Origin: a bacterium
Lineage (GTDB): Bacteria; Vulcanimicrobiota; JABDET01
DNA length: 64,000 nucleotides
Reading direction: 5' to 3'
Assembly: GCA_021817145.1 (NCBI GenBank)
Contig: JAKAVV010000009.1
Span: 26,286-90,285 of the forward strand
The notes beneath the pieces were generated by a model that saw only the letters and a list, made by a program, of their open reading frames with translations, was not told where the DNA came from and made no database searches. Shown here piece by piece: positions 32,305-41,039 of this stretch (positions are counted from its first letter, which is position 1; each line of letters opens with the position of its first letter). Both the position numbers and the translations under genes were made by a program.

Positions 32305-33446
32305 AGTGGGTTAGGTGGTTTGGACCTTTAAAAGAAATGGTGATCAAGGAGTTTATTCAGATTTTTAGAGATCCTGCCACTATTCGAATGCTTTTTTTAA
32401 TGCCTTTTCTGCAGGTTTTGCTTTTTGGATATGTTGTTAATTTAAATGTCAATCATATCCCTCTTGCTATTTTTGATCTGGATAACAGTGTGCAGAGCAG
32501 GGATCTAACAGCTCGGTTTTTAAGCTCTAAATATTTTGATGCTGCAGCCTATATTGACACAAACCATCAGGCTGTTAAATTGATCAATCAGTTCAAAGTA
32601 AAAGGGGTGCTGAAGATCGATCACGGATTTGGGGGGGAGATTCTTGGCAGAGAAACAGCTCCTGTTCAGTTGATTTTAGATGGGACGATCTCGAATTCCA
32701 CTGGAATTACCCTGAATTACGCGAATCAAATTGTTCAAGAGTACAATGAATACCTTCAAAATAAAGAGGCAGGGGAACTGCCAGCCAGGATTCCTCCTCC
32801 TGGTGGAGTGACTATGGATCCAGTGGCATGGTTTAACCCAAACCTCGAAACTCGTTATTATTATCTTCCCGCCCTTGTTGGTTTAATTGTCATGACAGCC
32901 ACAGTTACTCTTGCCAGTATGGCTGTCGTCAGAGAAAAAGAGATCGGAACCATTGAGCAGATTTTGGTCACTCCGATTTCCAAACTCCAGTTTATCCTTG
33001 GGAAAACGATCCCTTTTGCTTTGATCGGGCTTTTCAGCGCAGCAGTGATCGCGGCTGTTTCTGTTTTCTGGTTTCATGTTCCAATAAGGGGAAGTGTCTG
33101 GCTTTTATTTTTTGGCACTGTGCTTTTTGTTCTCTGCACTCTTGGAGCAGGACTTTTGATTTCAACCATCAGCCAGACACAGCAGCAGGCAATGCTGGTT
33201 TCTTTCCTGTTCCAGAACCCTTTTATGCAGTTTTCCGGCTTCGTTTTTCCGATCTCGAATATGCCGAGAATTGTGCGATGGTTTACTTACTTGAATCCGC
33301 TCCGCTATTACTTGATTATTCTTCGCGGAGTTTTTTTGAAAGGGATTGGAATCAGTATTTTATGGGTTCAATTTTTAGGATTGGCAATTTTAGCTTTTGG
33401 CATTCTGGGGCTTGCTGTCATGAGGTTCCAAAAGACAGTCGGATAA
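32301..33446 (+). CDS. ABC-2 type permease, exporter subunit 2 (YbhR-like)
   Basis: The 381-residue protein is built like the preceding permease: an N-terminal helix, an extracytoplasmic domain with IPLAIFDLDNS and VQLILDGT, five C-terminal helices, and the coupling segment REKEIGTIEQILVTP. FSGFVFPISNMP and LNPLRYYLII match its partner almost motif for motif. It ends the exporter genes; the next gene starts 43 bp later on the same strand. Confidence 0.9.
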   Translation: MKWVRWFGPLKEMVIKEFIQIFRDPATIRMLFLMPFLQVLLFGYVVNLNVNHIPLAIFDLDNSVQSRDLTARFLSSKYFDAAAYIDTNHQAVKLINQFKVKGVLKIDHGFGGEILGRETAPVQLILDGTISNSTGITLNYANQIVQEYNEYLQNKEAGELPARIPPPGGVTMDPVAWFNPNLETRYYYLPALVGLIVMTATVTLASMAVVREKEIGTIEQILVTPISKLQFILGKTIPFALIGLFSAAVIAAVSVFWFHVPIRGSVWLLFFGTVLFVLCTLGAGLLISTISQTQQQAMLVSFLFQNPFMQFSGFVFPISNMPRIVRWFTYLNPLRYYLIILRGVFLKGIGISILWVQFLGLAILAFGILGLAVMRFQKTVG

Positions 33447-33489
33447 GGAGGAAGGAATTCACGATTAAAATCGGAAAAACCCTGAATAC

Positions 33490-34179
33490 ATGAGACGACA
33501 GATCCCCATGCTCATTGTGTTTGTTTCAGGCATGGTTATGATTTCAGCTTATTTTTTCCCTGAATTTCCTCTGCTCCATGGAGCCATTCCTGTTTTTTTA
33601 AACTGGGGAAGAATTGCTTTAACCTGCGGCATGGTTTTAGGAATTATCAATTTGCTCTATAATAATTTTAAAAAAGTGGCTTTGAAATCTCCAGGATGGA
33701 TCTATAATCTCATTTTGCTGCTCAGTTTTGCCATCACTTTTTATTATGCGATTCCTTATCATGTTGTTCAGCAAGGATCTCACTGGATCTCAGTTAAGGG
33801 AACAGATCCAGGAACCGTGGGATTTAAAATTTTCATGTATGTTTATACCCCTCTTTCAGCAACCATGTTCGCTCTTGTCGCGTTTTACATTGCTTCCGCT
33901 GCTTTCAGGGCTTTTCGAGCTAAAAATATTGAGGCAGCTCTTTTGATTTTATCAGCGGTTGTGGTGATGCTGGGTTCTATCCCTTTTGTTCCTCATCTTT
34001 TTTTCTGGCTGTCAAACGAGATTCAGGAATATCCGATGACTGCTGCAATGAGAGGAATTCTATTCGGGGTAGCGGTTGGAGTGGTTTCTTTCAGCGTTAA
34101 AATTTTAACGGGAATTGACCGCTCTTATTTTGGCGGAGAAACGGAGGAAGATCATGGCAGCTCTTCTGAACCATCTTAA
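33490..34179 (+). CDS. Membrane protein of unknown function, first of a four-gene module
   Basis: The 229-residue protein has about six membrane helices and one extracytoplasmic loop of about 35 residues (YHVVQQGSHWISVKG then TDPGTVGFKI). The cytoplasmic C-terminus is acidic (GGETEEDHGSSSEPS). No family was recognised. The next gene starts inside its last codons (26-bp overlap), and the four genes from here to 35966 are tightly packed. They follow the exporter operon by 43 bp and might be co-transcribed, but nothing shows a shared function. Confidence 0.8.
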   Translation: MRRQIPMLIVFVSGMVMISAYFFPEFPLLHGAIPVFLNWGRIALTCGMVLGIINLLYNNFKKVALKSPGWIYNLILLLSFAITFYYAIPYHVVQQGSHWISVKGTDPGTVGFKIFMYVYTPLSATMFALVAFYIASAAFRAFRAKNIEAALLILSAVVVMLGSIPFVPHLFFWLSNEIQEYPMTAAMRGILFGVAVGVVSFSVKILTGIDRSYFGGETEEDHGSSSEPS

Positions 34180-35005
34180 AGCCATTGACAGAAGAATCAT
34201 TTTTTTGATTCTTTTTGTTTCGGTTGTTTTAAGTTTTTTGTTCCCTCAAAAGCTGAAAGTTCCAATTGAGCCCTCTGTAGAAAAAGCTTATCAGGCTTTA
34301 AATGCTTTAAAACCAGGGGATCTGGTTTTTATCTCTTTTGATTATGGACCTGCCACCATGCCTGAAATCCACCCTGCTGCAGTTGCCATGATGAGACAGT
34401 TGTTTCAACGCCATGTGAAAATCGCGATGATGACTTTGTGGAATGAAGGGCTGCCCATGATCCAGGATGCTGTCAGAGAAGTGTGTGTTCCCTTAAAAGA
34501 AAAGCCAAATGTGGATTATGTGAATTTTGGTTTTAAGTATGGTGGATTAACAGGAGCCAGTGTGATCACAGAACTGGGGAAAAACTTGGAAAATGTGTTT
34601 CCCGTGACGAATGATGGGGTGCCTTACAATAAAGTTCCTATGTTAAAAGGGGTTAGAAATTTAAAACAGTTTAAGCTTGTGATCTCTTTATCAGCAGGTT
34701 ATCCAGGAACAGTTGAATATATTCAATATGAGGAGGGGGTTTATCATGTTCCCATTGTTGCCGCTGTTTCAAAAGTCATGGCTCCTTCTATTTTTCCTTT
34801 TCTGCAGTCAGGGCAGTTAAAAGGAGTTTGTTCAGGGCTCCTGGGATCTGCTGAATATGAAGAGCTGGTTCATCATCCTGGATTCGGATTGATAGGATTA
34901 TTCGCTCTTTCAGTCTCTCAAATCGTGATTCTTGTTTTTATTCTGCTTGGGAACATTATTTATTTCGGAGAAAAGTTTTATGAAAAGGGTAATTTAAAAA
35001 AATGA
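34154..35005 (+). CDS. Membrane-anchored protein of unknown function, second of the module
   Basis: The 283-residue protein has one membrane helix at each end (residues about 14-30 and 250-275) and a large soluble domain between. That domain contains KPGDLVFISFDYGPATMPEIHP and VISLSAGYPGTVEYI segments, suggesting an alternating alpha/beta fold. The ATG at 34154 is well supported by a GGAGGA site seven bases upstream. The domain would lie outside the cytoplasm if the first helix exits, or inside if not; topology is unclear. No family was recognised. Confidence 0.8.
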   Translation: MAALLNHLKAIDRRIIFLILFVSVVLSFLFPQKLKVPIEPSVEKAYQALNALKPGDLVFISFDYGPATMPEIHPAAVAMMRQLFQRHVKIAMMTLWNEGLPMIQDAVREVCVPLKEKPNVDYVNFGFKYGGLTGASVITELGKNLENVFPVTNDGVPYNKVPMLKGVRNLKQFKLVISLSAGYPGTVEYIQYEEGVYHVPIVAAVSKVMAPSIFPFLQSGQLKGVCSGLLGSAEYEELVHHPGFGLIGLFALSVSQIVILVFILLGNIIYFGEKFYEKGNLKK

Positions 35006-35646
35006 GCCACAGTCCCTGGATTTGGATGGCTGCTTTGTTAACTCTGGCTGTTTTTACTTTTCTTGTTAAGGATAATGTCTTTTATCGGGCTGCTGAACAT
35101 ATTTTTGTCGGAGTTTCTGCTGCCTGGCTGTTTGCCACTTATTTTCAATCTGATATTATTGATGATATGCTCTTGAAAGCTTTTCCTGGTTGGTTTCATC
35201 AACCTGGATCCCCGAATTATCTGGTGTTAGGAGGAGGGCTGATTGGGCTTTTGATTCTTCTGCGTTTAGTTCCAGGAATTAACTGGATTTCGAGGTGGGG
35301 AATAGCTTTTGTTGTGGGATTTCAGACAGGACTGCAGCTTTACACAGCTATTAAAGCATGGATTCTAGCCCAATTAAAAGCCACACTCCTCTCCCTTTAT
35401 GTCGTTGGACATGTCGGAAAAACGATTAAAAATTGGATTCTTGTGAGTGGAACGTTTACCAGTTTGTCTTATTTTTACTTTTCTAAAGAACAGAAAGGAT
35501 GGTTTGGGGGATTAACCAGAATTGGGATCTGGTTTTTAATGATCGGTTTTGGAGCTTCTTATGGGGCTACTGTGATGACTCGCATCAGTATTCTGCTGGG
35601 CAGAGTTTATTTTCTTCTTTCAGCCTGGCTTGGAGTGGTCCATTGA
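35002..35646 (+). CDS. Membrane protein of unknown function, third of the module
   Basis: The 214-residue protein has about six predicted membrane helices and few charged residues. The loop FQSDIIDDMLLKAFPGWFHQPGSP lies between helices two and three. It overlaps the preceding and following genes by 4 bp each, so expression is coupled. I recognise no family. Confidence 0.78.
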   Translation: MSHSPWIWMAALLTLAVFTFLVKDNVFYRAAEHIFVGVSAAWLFATYFQSDIIDDMLLKAFPGWFHQPGSPNYLVLGGGLIGLLILLRLVPGINWISRWGIAFVVGFQTGLQLYTAIKAWILAQLKATLLSLYVVGHVGKTIKNWILVSGTFTSLSYFYFSKEQKGWFGGLTRIGIWFLMIGFGASYGATVMTRISILLGRVYFLLSAWLGVVH

Positions 35647-35966
35647 AAAATCAAGGGCGCAGCTCTTTTTGGGAAAGGTTCAAAAAAGAGGTCCAGCATG
35701 GATTCTCTCTGCCTGAAAGAATTAAACCAGAAGAGGAAAAGTTTATCTCTGAAATCGTTTCTCGATCTGAGAAATATGGATTAAATGTTCCCTTGATGAT
35801 TTTTCTTGAAGGGCTGACCCCTTTGTATCGAGTGACTGCCAGTTTATTGACAGGTCTTGAACCTTTTGCCGAATTTTTCTTTCCTTTAGCCCCTTATAGA
35901 AAGCTCATTGGTTTTTTAGAAAATCGAGAGAACCTGGAAAAACTCAAGAATAAGTTGAATCCATAA
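35643..35966 (+). CDS. Small protein of unknown function, fourth of the module
   Basis: The protein has about 107 residues. The frame is open much further upstream, but that would overlap the previous gene by 150 bp. A TTG at 35643 overlapping its stop (TTGA) with GGAGTGG about six bases upstream fits the pattern of the operon. The product is mixed helical, with a central hydrophobic stretch (LMIFLEGLTPLYRVTASLLTG) that may associate with the membrane, and a charged C-terminus. Function is unknown. Confidence 0.65.
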   Translation: MKNQGRSSFWERFKKEVQHGFSLPERIKPEEEKFISEIVSRSEKYGLNVPLMIFLEGLTPLYRVTASLLTGLEPFAEFFFPLAPYRKLIGFLENRENLEKLKNKLNP

Positions 35967-36040
35967 AACTTCTTCAAAGGATCGCAAAGGTAAAAATTGA
36001 ATTAAATTTCTGTTATGGTGATGGAAATGGTGATAGGAAT

Positions 36041-36919
36041 ATGGTGATAGAAAAACCGAAAATAAAAGATTATTTTGAAATGCTCCGATTTCAGGAATCT
36101 TTATTTGCTCTTCCGTTTGCTTATGCTGCAGCTCTCTTGGCAGGGAATGGAAGAATTACTCTGTGGAATTTTTTTTGGATTACTCTGGCTTTTTTTTCAG
36201 GCAGAACCATTGGAATGAGTTTAAATCGCCTGATTGACAAGAATCTTGACGCCTTGAATCCCAGGACTGCTGCAAGAGCATTGGTGACCGGTGTCATTAA
36301 GTCAAAAAGTGTCTGGATCTTGACTGGGATTTCATTGGTGGTTTTTATTGTTTCTTGTCTTTGTTTAAAACCTATCTGCTTTTATCTTTCTCCTCTAGCC
36401 CTCTTTATTTTATGGGGGCATACTTATTTAAAAAGGTTTACCTGGCTCTGCAGCGCAGGGGTTGGGCTTGTTCTAGCTATGGCTCCTGTTGGCGGATGGC
36501 TGGCTGCTGCGGGATCGATTGGGGTCATTCCACTGCTGCTGGGGGCAGCTGTCCTTTTTTGGGTGGCAGGATTTGATATTCTTCACCGCTCCAAAGATTA
36601 CCATTTTTACAAACAGGTTGGACTTTATTCAATCCCTCGAAAATTTGGTCTTCACAAAGCTCTTTGGATCAGCGTTTTTTCTCATGTCGCAGCGATTATT
36701 TTTTTGGCTCTTACAGGGATTGCGGCTCATTTAGGCTGGTTTTATGGAATTGGACTTATGATTATTTCTCTGCTTTTGATTTATGAGCATGCCCTTGTCT
36801 CTCCTGAGGATTTTTCCAGGTTTGATCAAACGATGTTTTTTAAGATCAATGCAGCCATCAGTATTCTTGTGTTTGTTTCAACCTGGGCAGGTTTCTGGAC
36901 ATGGCATTTGATTCTATGA
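36041..36919 (+). CDS. ubiA: UbiA-family prenyltransferase
   Basis: The 292-residue polytopic membrane enzyme joins a polyprenyl chain to an aromatic acceptor. The first aspartate-rich motif is NRLIDKNLDALNPRT near residue 64 and the second FDILHRSKDYHFYKQ near residue 181. With UbiX encoded next (4-bp overlap), likely roles are ubiquinone synthesis or the futalosine route to menaquinone, where UbiA-like (MqnP) and UbiX/UbiD-like enzymes act together. No other quinone genes are in the window, so the route is inferred. Confidence 0.9.
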   Translation: MVIEKPKIKDYFEMLRFQESLFALPFAYAAALLAGNGRITLWNFFWITLAFFSGRTIGMSLNRLIDKNLDALNPRTAARALVTGVIKSKSVWILTGISLVVFIVSCLCLKPICFYLSPLALFILWGHTYLKRFTWLCSAGVGLVLAMAPVGGWLAAAGSIGVIPLLLGAAVLFWVAGFDILHRSKDYHFYKQVGLYSIPRKFGLHKALWISVFSHVAAIIFLALTGIAAHLGWFYGIGLMIISLLLIYEHALVSPEDFSRFDQTMFFKINAAISILVFVSTWAGFWTWHLIL

Positions 36920-37518
36920 GTTATGTTGTCGGAATTACGGGAGCCAGTGGAGCCCCTTATGCTCAAACCTTGCTCCGCTATTTTTATCGGCGGAAGATCT
37001 CCACGCATCTTCTTATCACAAAAGCAGGTTTGCAGGTAATCAAAGAAGAGATCAATCTTGATCTAGGAAAGACCCCTAAAACATTAGAGAAAGGATTGGA
37101 AAGTTTTATTGGGGAAGAGTATAAAAAATTTGTTGTTCTTCATGATTTAGAGGATTGGTACTCTCCTCTTGCCAGCGGATCCTTTGAAACCAGCGCCATG
37201 ATCATTATTCCCTGCAGTGTTCACACTCTTTCAGCTATTGCCACAGGGCAGTCCAGCAATCTTTTGGAAAGACGGGCTGACATCATGTTAAAAGAAAAGA
37301 AACCTCTTGTGATCGTTCTCCGAGAAATGCCTTTGAATACAATTCATTTAGAGCATCTTTTAAAACTGAGCCAAATGGGGGTTCATATCCTGCCTGCCAT
37401 GCCAGGATTTTATCATCATCCTAAAACCATTCAAGATATGGTGGATTTTGTGGTTGGAAGAGCGCTGGATGTTCTGGATATTCCAAATGATCTGTATAAA
37501 AGATGGGGGTCGAGTTAA
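36916..37518 (+). CDS. ubiX: UbiX-like flavin prenyltransferase
   Basis: UbiX attaches a dimethylallyl group to FMN to make the prenylated flavin that UbiD-type decarboxylases need. The 200-residue flavoprotein begins YVVGITGASGAPYAQTLL and contains the conserved SGSFETSAMIIIPCS and a PLNTIHLEH-type segment with REMP, all family landmarks. The ATG at 36916 overlaps the ubiA stop; an ATG five codons earlier is possible. No ubiD is adjacent. Confidence 0.93.
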   Translation: MSYVVGITGASGAPYAQTLLRYFYRRKISTHLLITKAGLQVIKEEINLDLGKTPKTLEKGLESFIGEEYKKFVVLHDLEDWYSPLASGSFETSAMIIIPCSVHTLSAIATGQSSNLLERRADIMLKEKKPLVIVLREMPLNTIHLEHLLKLSQMGVHILPAMPGFYHHPKTIQDMVDFVVGRALDVLDIPNDLYKRWGSS

Positions 37519-37538
37519 AATAAGTTTATTGAAGGAGC

Positions 37539-37555
37539 ATCCTAACTCTTAGGAT
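37539..37555. terminator. Hairpin between convergent genes
   Basis: ATCCTAA-CTC-TTAGGAT forms a 7-bp stem with a 3-base loop between the ends of ubiX (plus) and the response regulator (minus). It overlaps the regulator's stop codon. No strong T-run follows, so terminator function is doubtful. Confidence 0.3.
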
Positions 37556-38196
37556 TTATCCCCGACAATAATCCCTTTTTTGATGGCGTATTTAATGAGT
37601 TCACTCCGATTGTCTAGTCCCAGTTTTTCCATGACATGAGCCAGATGCGTCTGGACTGTTTTAACAGAGATGAATAATTTTTTTGAAATTTCTCGAGTGG
37701 TTGCCCCTTCTGTTAAAAGGTCGAAAATCTCTTGTTCTCTTGAGGTTAAGAGATTTTCCTCGTGGGAGCGAGATTCCATTTGGAAATATCCCTGGATAAG
37801 GGTTTGAGTCATACCTGGTGAAAGGTAAGATTTTCCCTCGCTGACTGTTTTAATCGCAAGAAGAAGTTCTGTGCTTGCCGTATCTTTTAAAATATACCCT
37901 GAGGCTCCATATTCAAGGACTTTAAAAAAATACTCTTGAGAATCATGCTGGGTTAAGATTAATATTTTGATTTCAGGGAAAAGTTGTTTAATTGCTTTTG
38001 TGGCTTCCAGGCCATTCATGACAGGCATTCCGATATCCAGGAGAACCAGATTCGGATGAAGTTCTCGGGTCATGTCCACTGCTTCCTGACCATTGGAGGC
38101 TTCCCCTACGACTTGAATCTCAGGATCGGTTTCCATCAGGCTTTTTAAGCCTTCCCTTAAAATGCGATGGTCATCAGCGATCAAAATGCTGATCAT
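37549..38196 (-). CDS. LuxR/NarL-family response regulator
   Basis: The 215-residue protein has an N-terminal receiver domain (acidic pair in IADDHR, phospho-acceptor Asp54 in LLDIGMP, a Thr in ILTQHD and a Lys in YILKDT). A C-terminal LuxR-type DNA-binding domain follows, with LTSREQEIFDLL then TTREISKKLFISVKTVQTHLAHVMEKLG. The ATG at 38196 overlaps the upstream kinase gene by 4 bp, making it the cognate partner. Target genes are unknown. Confidence 0.93.
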   Translation of the reverse strand: MISILIADDHRILREGLKSLMETDPEIQVVGEASNGQEAVDMTRELHPNLVLLDIGMPVMNGLEATKAIKQLFPEIKILILTQHDSQEYFFKVLEYGASGYILKDTASTELLLAIKTVSEGKSYLSPGMTQTLIQGYFQMESRSHEENLLTSREQEIFDLLTEGATTREISKKLFISVKTVQTHLAHVMEKLGLDNRSELIKYAIKKGIIVGDKS

Positions 38197-39329
38197 ATAT
38201 GCAGACTCTCTAGGGCTGCTTCGCTGACAGGAATAGAAGCAGTTATTCGGCATCCCTGGCCTGGAGAAGAAGATATCTCAAGGTTTCCTGATAAGGTCTT
38301 AACTCTTTCCCGCATTCCTATGATTCCCATCTGATATTTTTGTTCTGTTTCAGTCAGCCTTGCGGGATTAGGCTCAAATCCTATTCCATTATCGGAAATT
38401 TCAAGAATAACGCGATCTTGAACTTTCTTCATTCGAACCTGAACAAGGGTTGCTCTGGAATGTTTTGCAATGTTAGAAAATGCTTCCTGCGCCAATCTAA
38501 AAAGAGTCAATTCAACATCTGGTGGAAGACGTTCCTCACTGCCTATTCCTGTCCAGGAGAAATCGGATTTAATTTTTTCCTTTTCAAACTGTTCCCGCAA
38601 GATCCATGCAATCGCATGTTTTAATCCCATGTCATCTAAAATTGAAGGGTGAAGACTGTAAGCCAGTTTTCGGAGAGAATTCATGGCTTTCCCAGAGAGT
38701 TCTTTTATTCCATCCACTTTGTCTTCTAAATAGCTGCTGCAGTAAGAGCAGTCTTTCAAGACAGCGCCTTTTTGGTCTTTCTTTACGGGAAGATTCATCT
38801 TGAGCTTTTCAAGCCAGATGTTCAAAGTGACCAGGATTTGGTTGGTTTCATCGTGCAGCTCTCTAGAAATTCGTTTTCTTTCTTCTTCCTGGACTGAAAT
38901 GACCCGCTGAGACAGCCATCTGGAATGTTCTCTTTCATTTTCCAGAACGTCCAGCATTTGATTGAACGACTGCTCAAATAATTGAACGAAATGGCCTTCT
39001 TTGGAAAGATCTTTGGATCGCGCGTCAAATTTTCCTTCAGCAATCTGTTTCATCAGCTTCGTAAATTTCTCGAATGGAGCAAAGGCGACCCGAATTAAAA
39101 CATAGTTTAAACTGATGCACATCATACCAACTGTCATCAGCGCCAGGTCTCGAAGATCCGTGGGAACTCTTTCAACATAATGATCAATGTGCCAGAGAAA
39201 AGCTATCCCTCCCCAGAGAATAATAACGATGGAATTAACGATTAAAATTTTATAGCGGAGAGCAAAAACGTCTGGAAAACTCTCTTTTTGTTTCGCGCCA
39301 TTTTTTGTTGACTTTTCAACTCTGTCCAC
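38193..39329 (-). CDS. Sensor histidine kinase, NarX/DegS type, second paralog
   Basis: The 378-residue kinase has two membrane helices close together (about residues 29-47 and 60-80) with almost no extracytoplasmic loop, a HAMP-like linker, a HisKA_3 domain with the phospho-accepting His in ISRELHDETNQI, and a HATPase domain (AQEAFSNIAKHSRAT, ISDNGIGF, GIIGMRERV). The insert CSYCSSYLED near residue 200, absent from its paralog, could bind a metal or sense redox. The start is a GTG at 39329 preceded by AGGGGG, 10 bp after the first kinase. It feeds the LuxR-type regulator next to it. Confidence 0.88.
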   Translation of the reverse strand: MDRVEKSTKNGAKQKESFPDVFALRYKILIVNSIVIILWGGIAFLWHIDHYVERVPTDLRDLALMTVGMMCISLNYVLIRVAFAPFEKFTKLMKQIAEGKFDARSKDLSKEGHFVQLFEQSFNQMLDVLENEREHSRWLSQRVISVQEEERKRISRELHDETNQILVTLNIWLEKLKMNLPVKKDQKGAVLKDCSYCSSYLEDKVDGIKELSGKAMNSLRKLAYSLHPSILDDMGLKHAIAWILREQFEKEKIKSDFSWTGIGSEERLPPDVELTLFRLAQEAFSNIAKHSRATLVQVRMKKVQDRVILEISDNGIGFEPNPARLTETEQKYQMGIIGMRERVKTLSGNLEISSSPGQGCRITASIPVSEAALESLHI

Positions 39330-39338
39330 GTTTCCCCC

Positions 39339-40412
39339 TCAGACCTGTTCCCTTATTAAAGGAATAGAAACAGTCATTCGGCATCCCTGGCCTGGAGAAG
39401 ACTCTAGCTTGAACTCTCCGGACAGAAAATTAACTCTTTCTTTCATCCCTATAAGTCCGACATGCGTTTTTTTCTCATGATCGAAAAATGACTTTTCATC
39501 CAGGTCAAATCCTATTCCATTATCGGAGATTTTTAGAATGAGGCGATCCTCTGTTTTGCAGAAATCAATGTCAACATGGTCTGCTTTAGAATGTTTAAGA
39601 ATATTGAAAATAGCTTCTTGAGCCAATCTAAACAGGCTTAATTCAATTTCTGGAGACAGTCTTTCATCCTCAATCTTCCAGGAAAACTTGACCTGGATCC
39701 CTTGTTTCTCAAGATGCTGTCGGATCATCCACAACAAGGCGTGTTTTAATCCCAGATCATCCAGAACAGAAGGGCGAAGGTTATAAGCCATACTTCTGAG
39801 AGAAACAAGAGCTTTCTCTGAAAGTTCTTTCAGGTTGTCAATCTGTTCTTCTATATTTTGATGATTTTGGGGTTCTTTTGACAAAGCCATTTTGAGGCGC
39901 TCCAGTCCAATATTAACCGTTGCCAGAACTTGATTGGTTTCATCATGCAGCTCTCGGGCAATTCGCTTTCTTTCTTCTTCCTGAGCAGAGATTACCTGTC
40001 CTGCCAGCCATTGGGAATGTTTCCTTTCTTTTTCCAGGGCATCCATCATTTGATTAAAAGACTGCTCGAATAACTGGATAAAATGTGTTTCCCCAGGGGT
40101 TTCCACAGCCCTTATATTTAAATCCCCTTTTGTTACCTGATTCATGGTTTCCGCGAATTTCTCGAAAGGGTGAAAAGCATATTGAATTAACAGATAATTT
40201 AAACCAATAAAAAATCCGCCAATGACTAAAATAGTCAGGTCTCTGAAATCAATTGGGCTTTTTTCGAGGTATTTATTGATATGCCAGAGGACAGCCACAA
40301 CAAGCCATAAGAAAATGACAACAGCATTAATGAATAAAATCTTATATCGAACAGTTGTAACAAAGGAGTAACGAGTTTTTTTTCCCCCGTTCAGGGATAA
40401 AGCTTTGTCCAT
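39339..40412 (-). CDS. Sensor histidine kinase, NarX/DegS type, first paralog
   Basis: The 357-residue kinase has the same layout as the downstream one: two membrane helices, HAMP-like linker, HisKA_3 box IARELHDETNQV and HATPase box with ISDNGIGF and GLIGMKERV. It lacks the CxxC insert of its neighbour. The ATG at 40412 with a GGGGGTG site upstream is chosen over a TTG at 40436. The two kinases are tandem duplicates sharing one response regulator, so they may form heterodimers or respond to different signals. Confidence 0.88.
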   Translation of the reverse strand: MDKALSLNGGKKTRYSFVTTVRYKILFINAVVIFLWLVVAVLWHINKYLEKSPIDFRDLTILVIGGFFIGLNYLLIQYAFHPFEKFAETMNQVTKGDLNIRAVETPGETHFIQLFEQSFNQMMDALEKERKHSQWLAGQVISAQEEERKRIARELHDETNQVLATVNIGLERLKMALSKEPQNHQNIEEQIDNLKELSEKALVSLRSMAYNLRPSVLDDLGLKHALLWMIRQHLEKQGIQVKFSWKIEDERLSPEIELSLFRLAQEAIFNILKHSKADHVDIDFCKTEDRLILKISDNGIGFDLDEKSFFDHEKKTHVGLIGMKERVNFLSGEFKLESSPGQGCRMTVSIPLIREQV

Positions 40413-40639
40413 TACGTTACACCCCCTTTCGTACAACTACTTTCATTTTCAGCAAAAATCCTTCGGATTTAGTCTGATTTTAACTCAGACGTTCTTCTAT
40501 TTTTATCAGAGCAAGATTTTGCGACTTTTGCTCATAGATAAATCCTCCTGAATCGGATAGATAAAATGATGGGAATCTTGTAAAATAAAGTAGAGAGAAG
40601 TAAAAATTTCAAAAAATCTGTACAGGAGGTCATAAAATC

Positions 40640-41026
40640 ATGGTTAAGACAGAATTGCTTAATCTCGAGACAAAGTTTCTCTGGGCTGGAGCAGCCAGTC
40701 TGACAATTCATGGAGAGGCTGATATTTCGACCACCCCAAAAATAGAAAAAACAGTGGATGGATTGATTAAAAGTTCAGTGGATAATCTTTTAATTGATCT
40801 CACCCCAACCACATTCATGGACTGCAATTTTTTATCTGCTTTAATCCGGAAAAAACGGGATATTTCCGAGAAAGGAGGGGAAATGGCATTGGTTTTTAAC
40901 AGTGATCATTTCCACAAAATTTTCCATATCACAGGATTGAACAGAATTTTTCATATCTTTGATACTGAAGAAGAAGGGATTAATGCTCTTTTTGAGGCGA
41001 GGGAACGGATGGCTGTCGCTGTTTAA
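40640..41026 (+). CDS. STAS-domain protein, anti-sigma-factor-antagonist-like
   Basis: The 128-residue single STAS domain resembles SpoIIAA/RsbV: a beta strand with IHGEADISTTPKI, then LLIDLTPTTFMDCNFLSALI. In active RsbV-type proteins the last segment is D-S-S-G or similar, with a Ser that is phosphorylated; here it reads DCNF, so the usual phosphoserine is missing. It may therefore not be switched by a serine kinase. The gene has an AGGAGG site and is divergent from the kinase operon, with about 200 bp between. No RsbW-like kinase is nearby. Confidence 0.82.
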   Translation: MVKTELLNLETKFLWAGAASLTIHGEADISTTPKIEKTVDGLIKSSVDNLLIDLTPTTFMDCNFLSALIRKKRDISEKGGEMALVFNSDHFHKIFHITGLNRIFHIFDTEEEGINALFEARERMAVAV

Positions 41027-41039
41027 TACGATGAAAGGG

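Noticed and set aside
37539..37555. Strong intrinsic terminator after ubiX
   Set aside because: The hairpin is only 7 bp and has no T-run; it is listed only as a weak feature.
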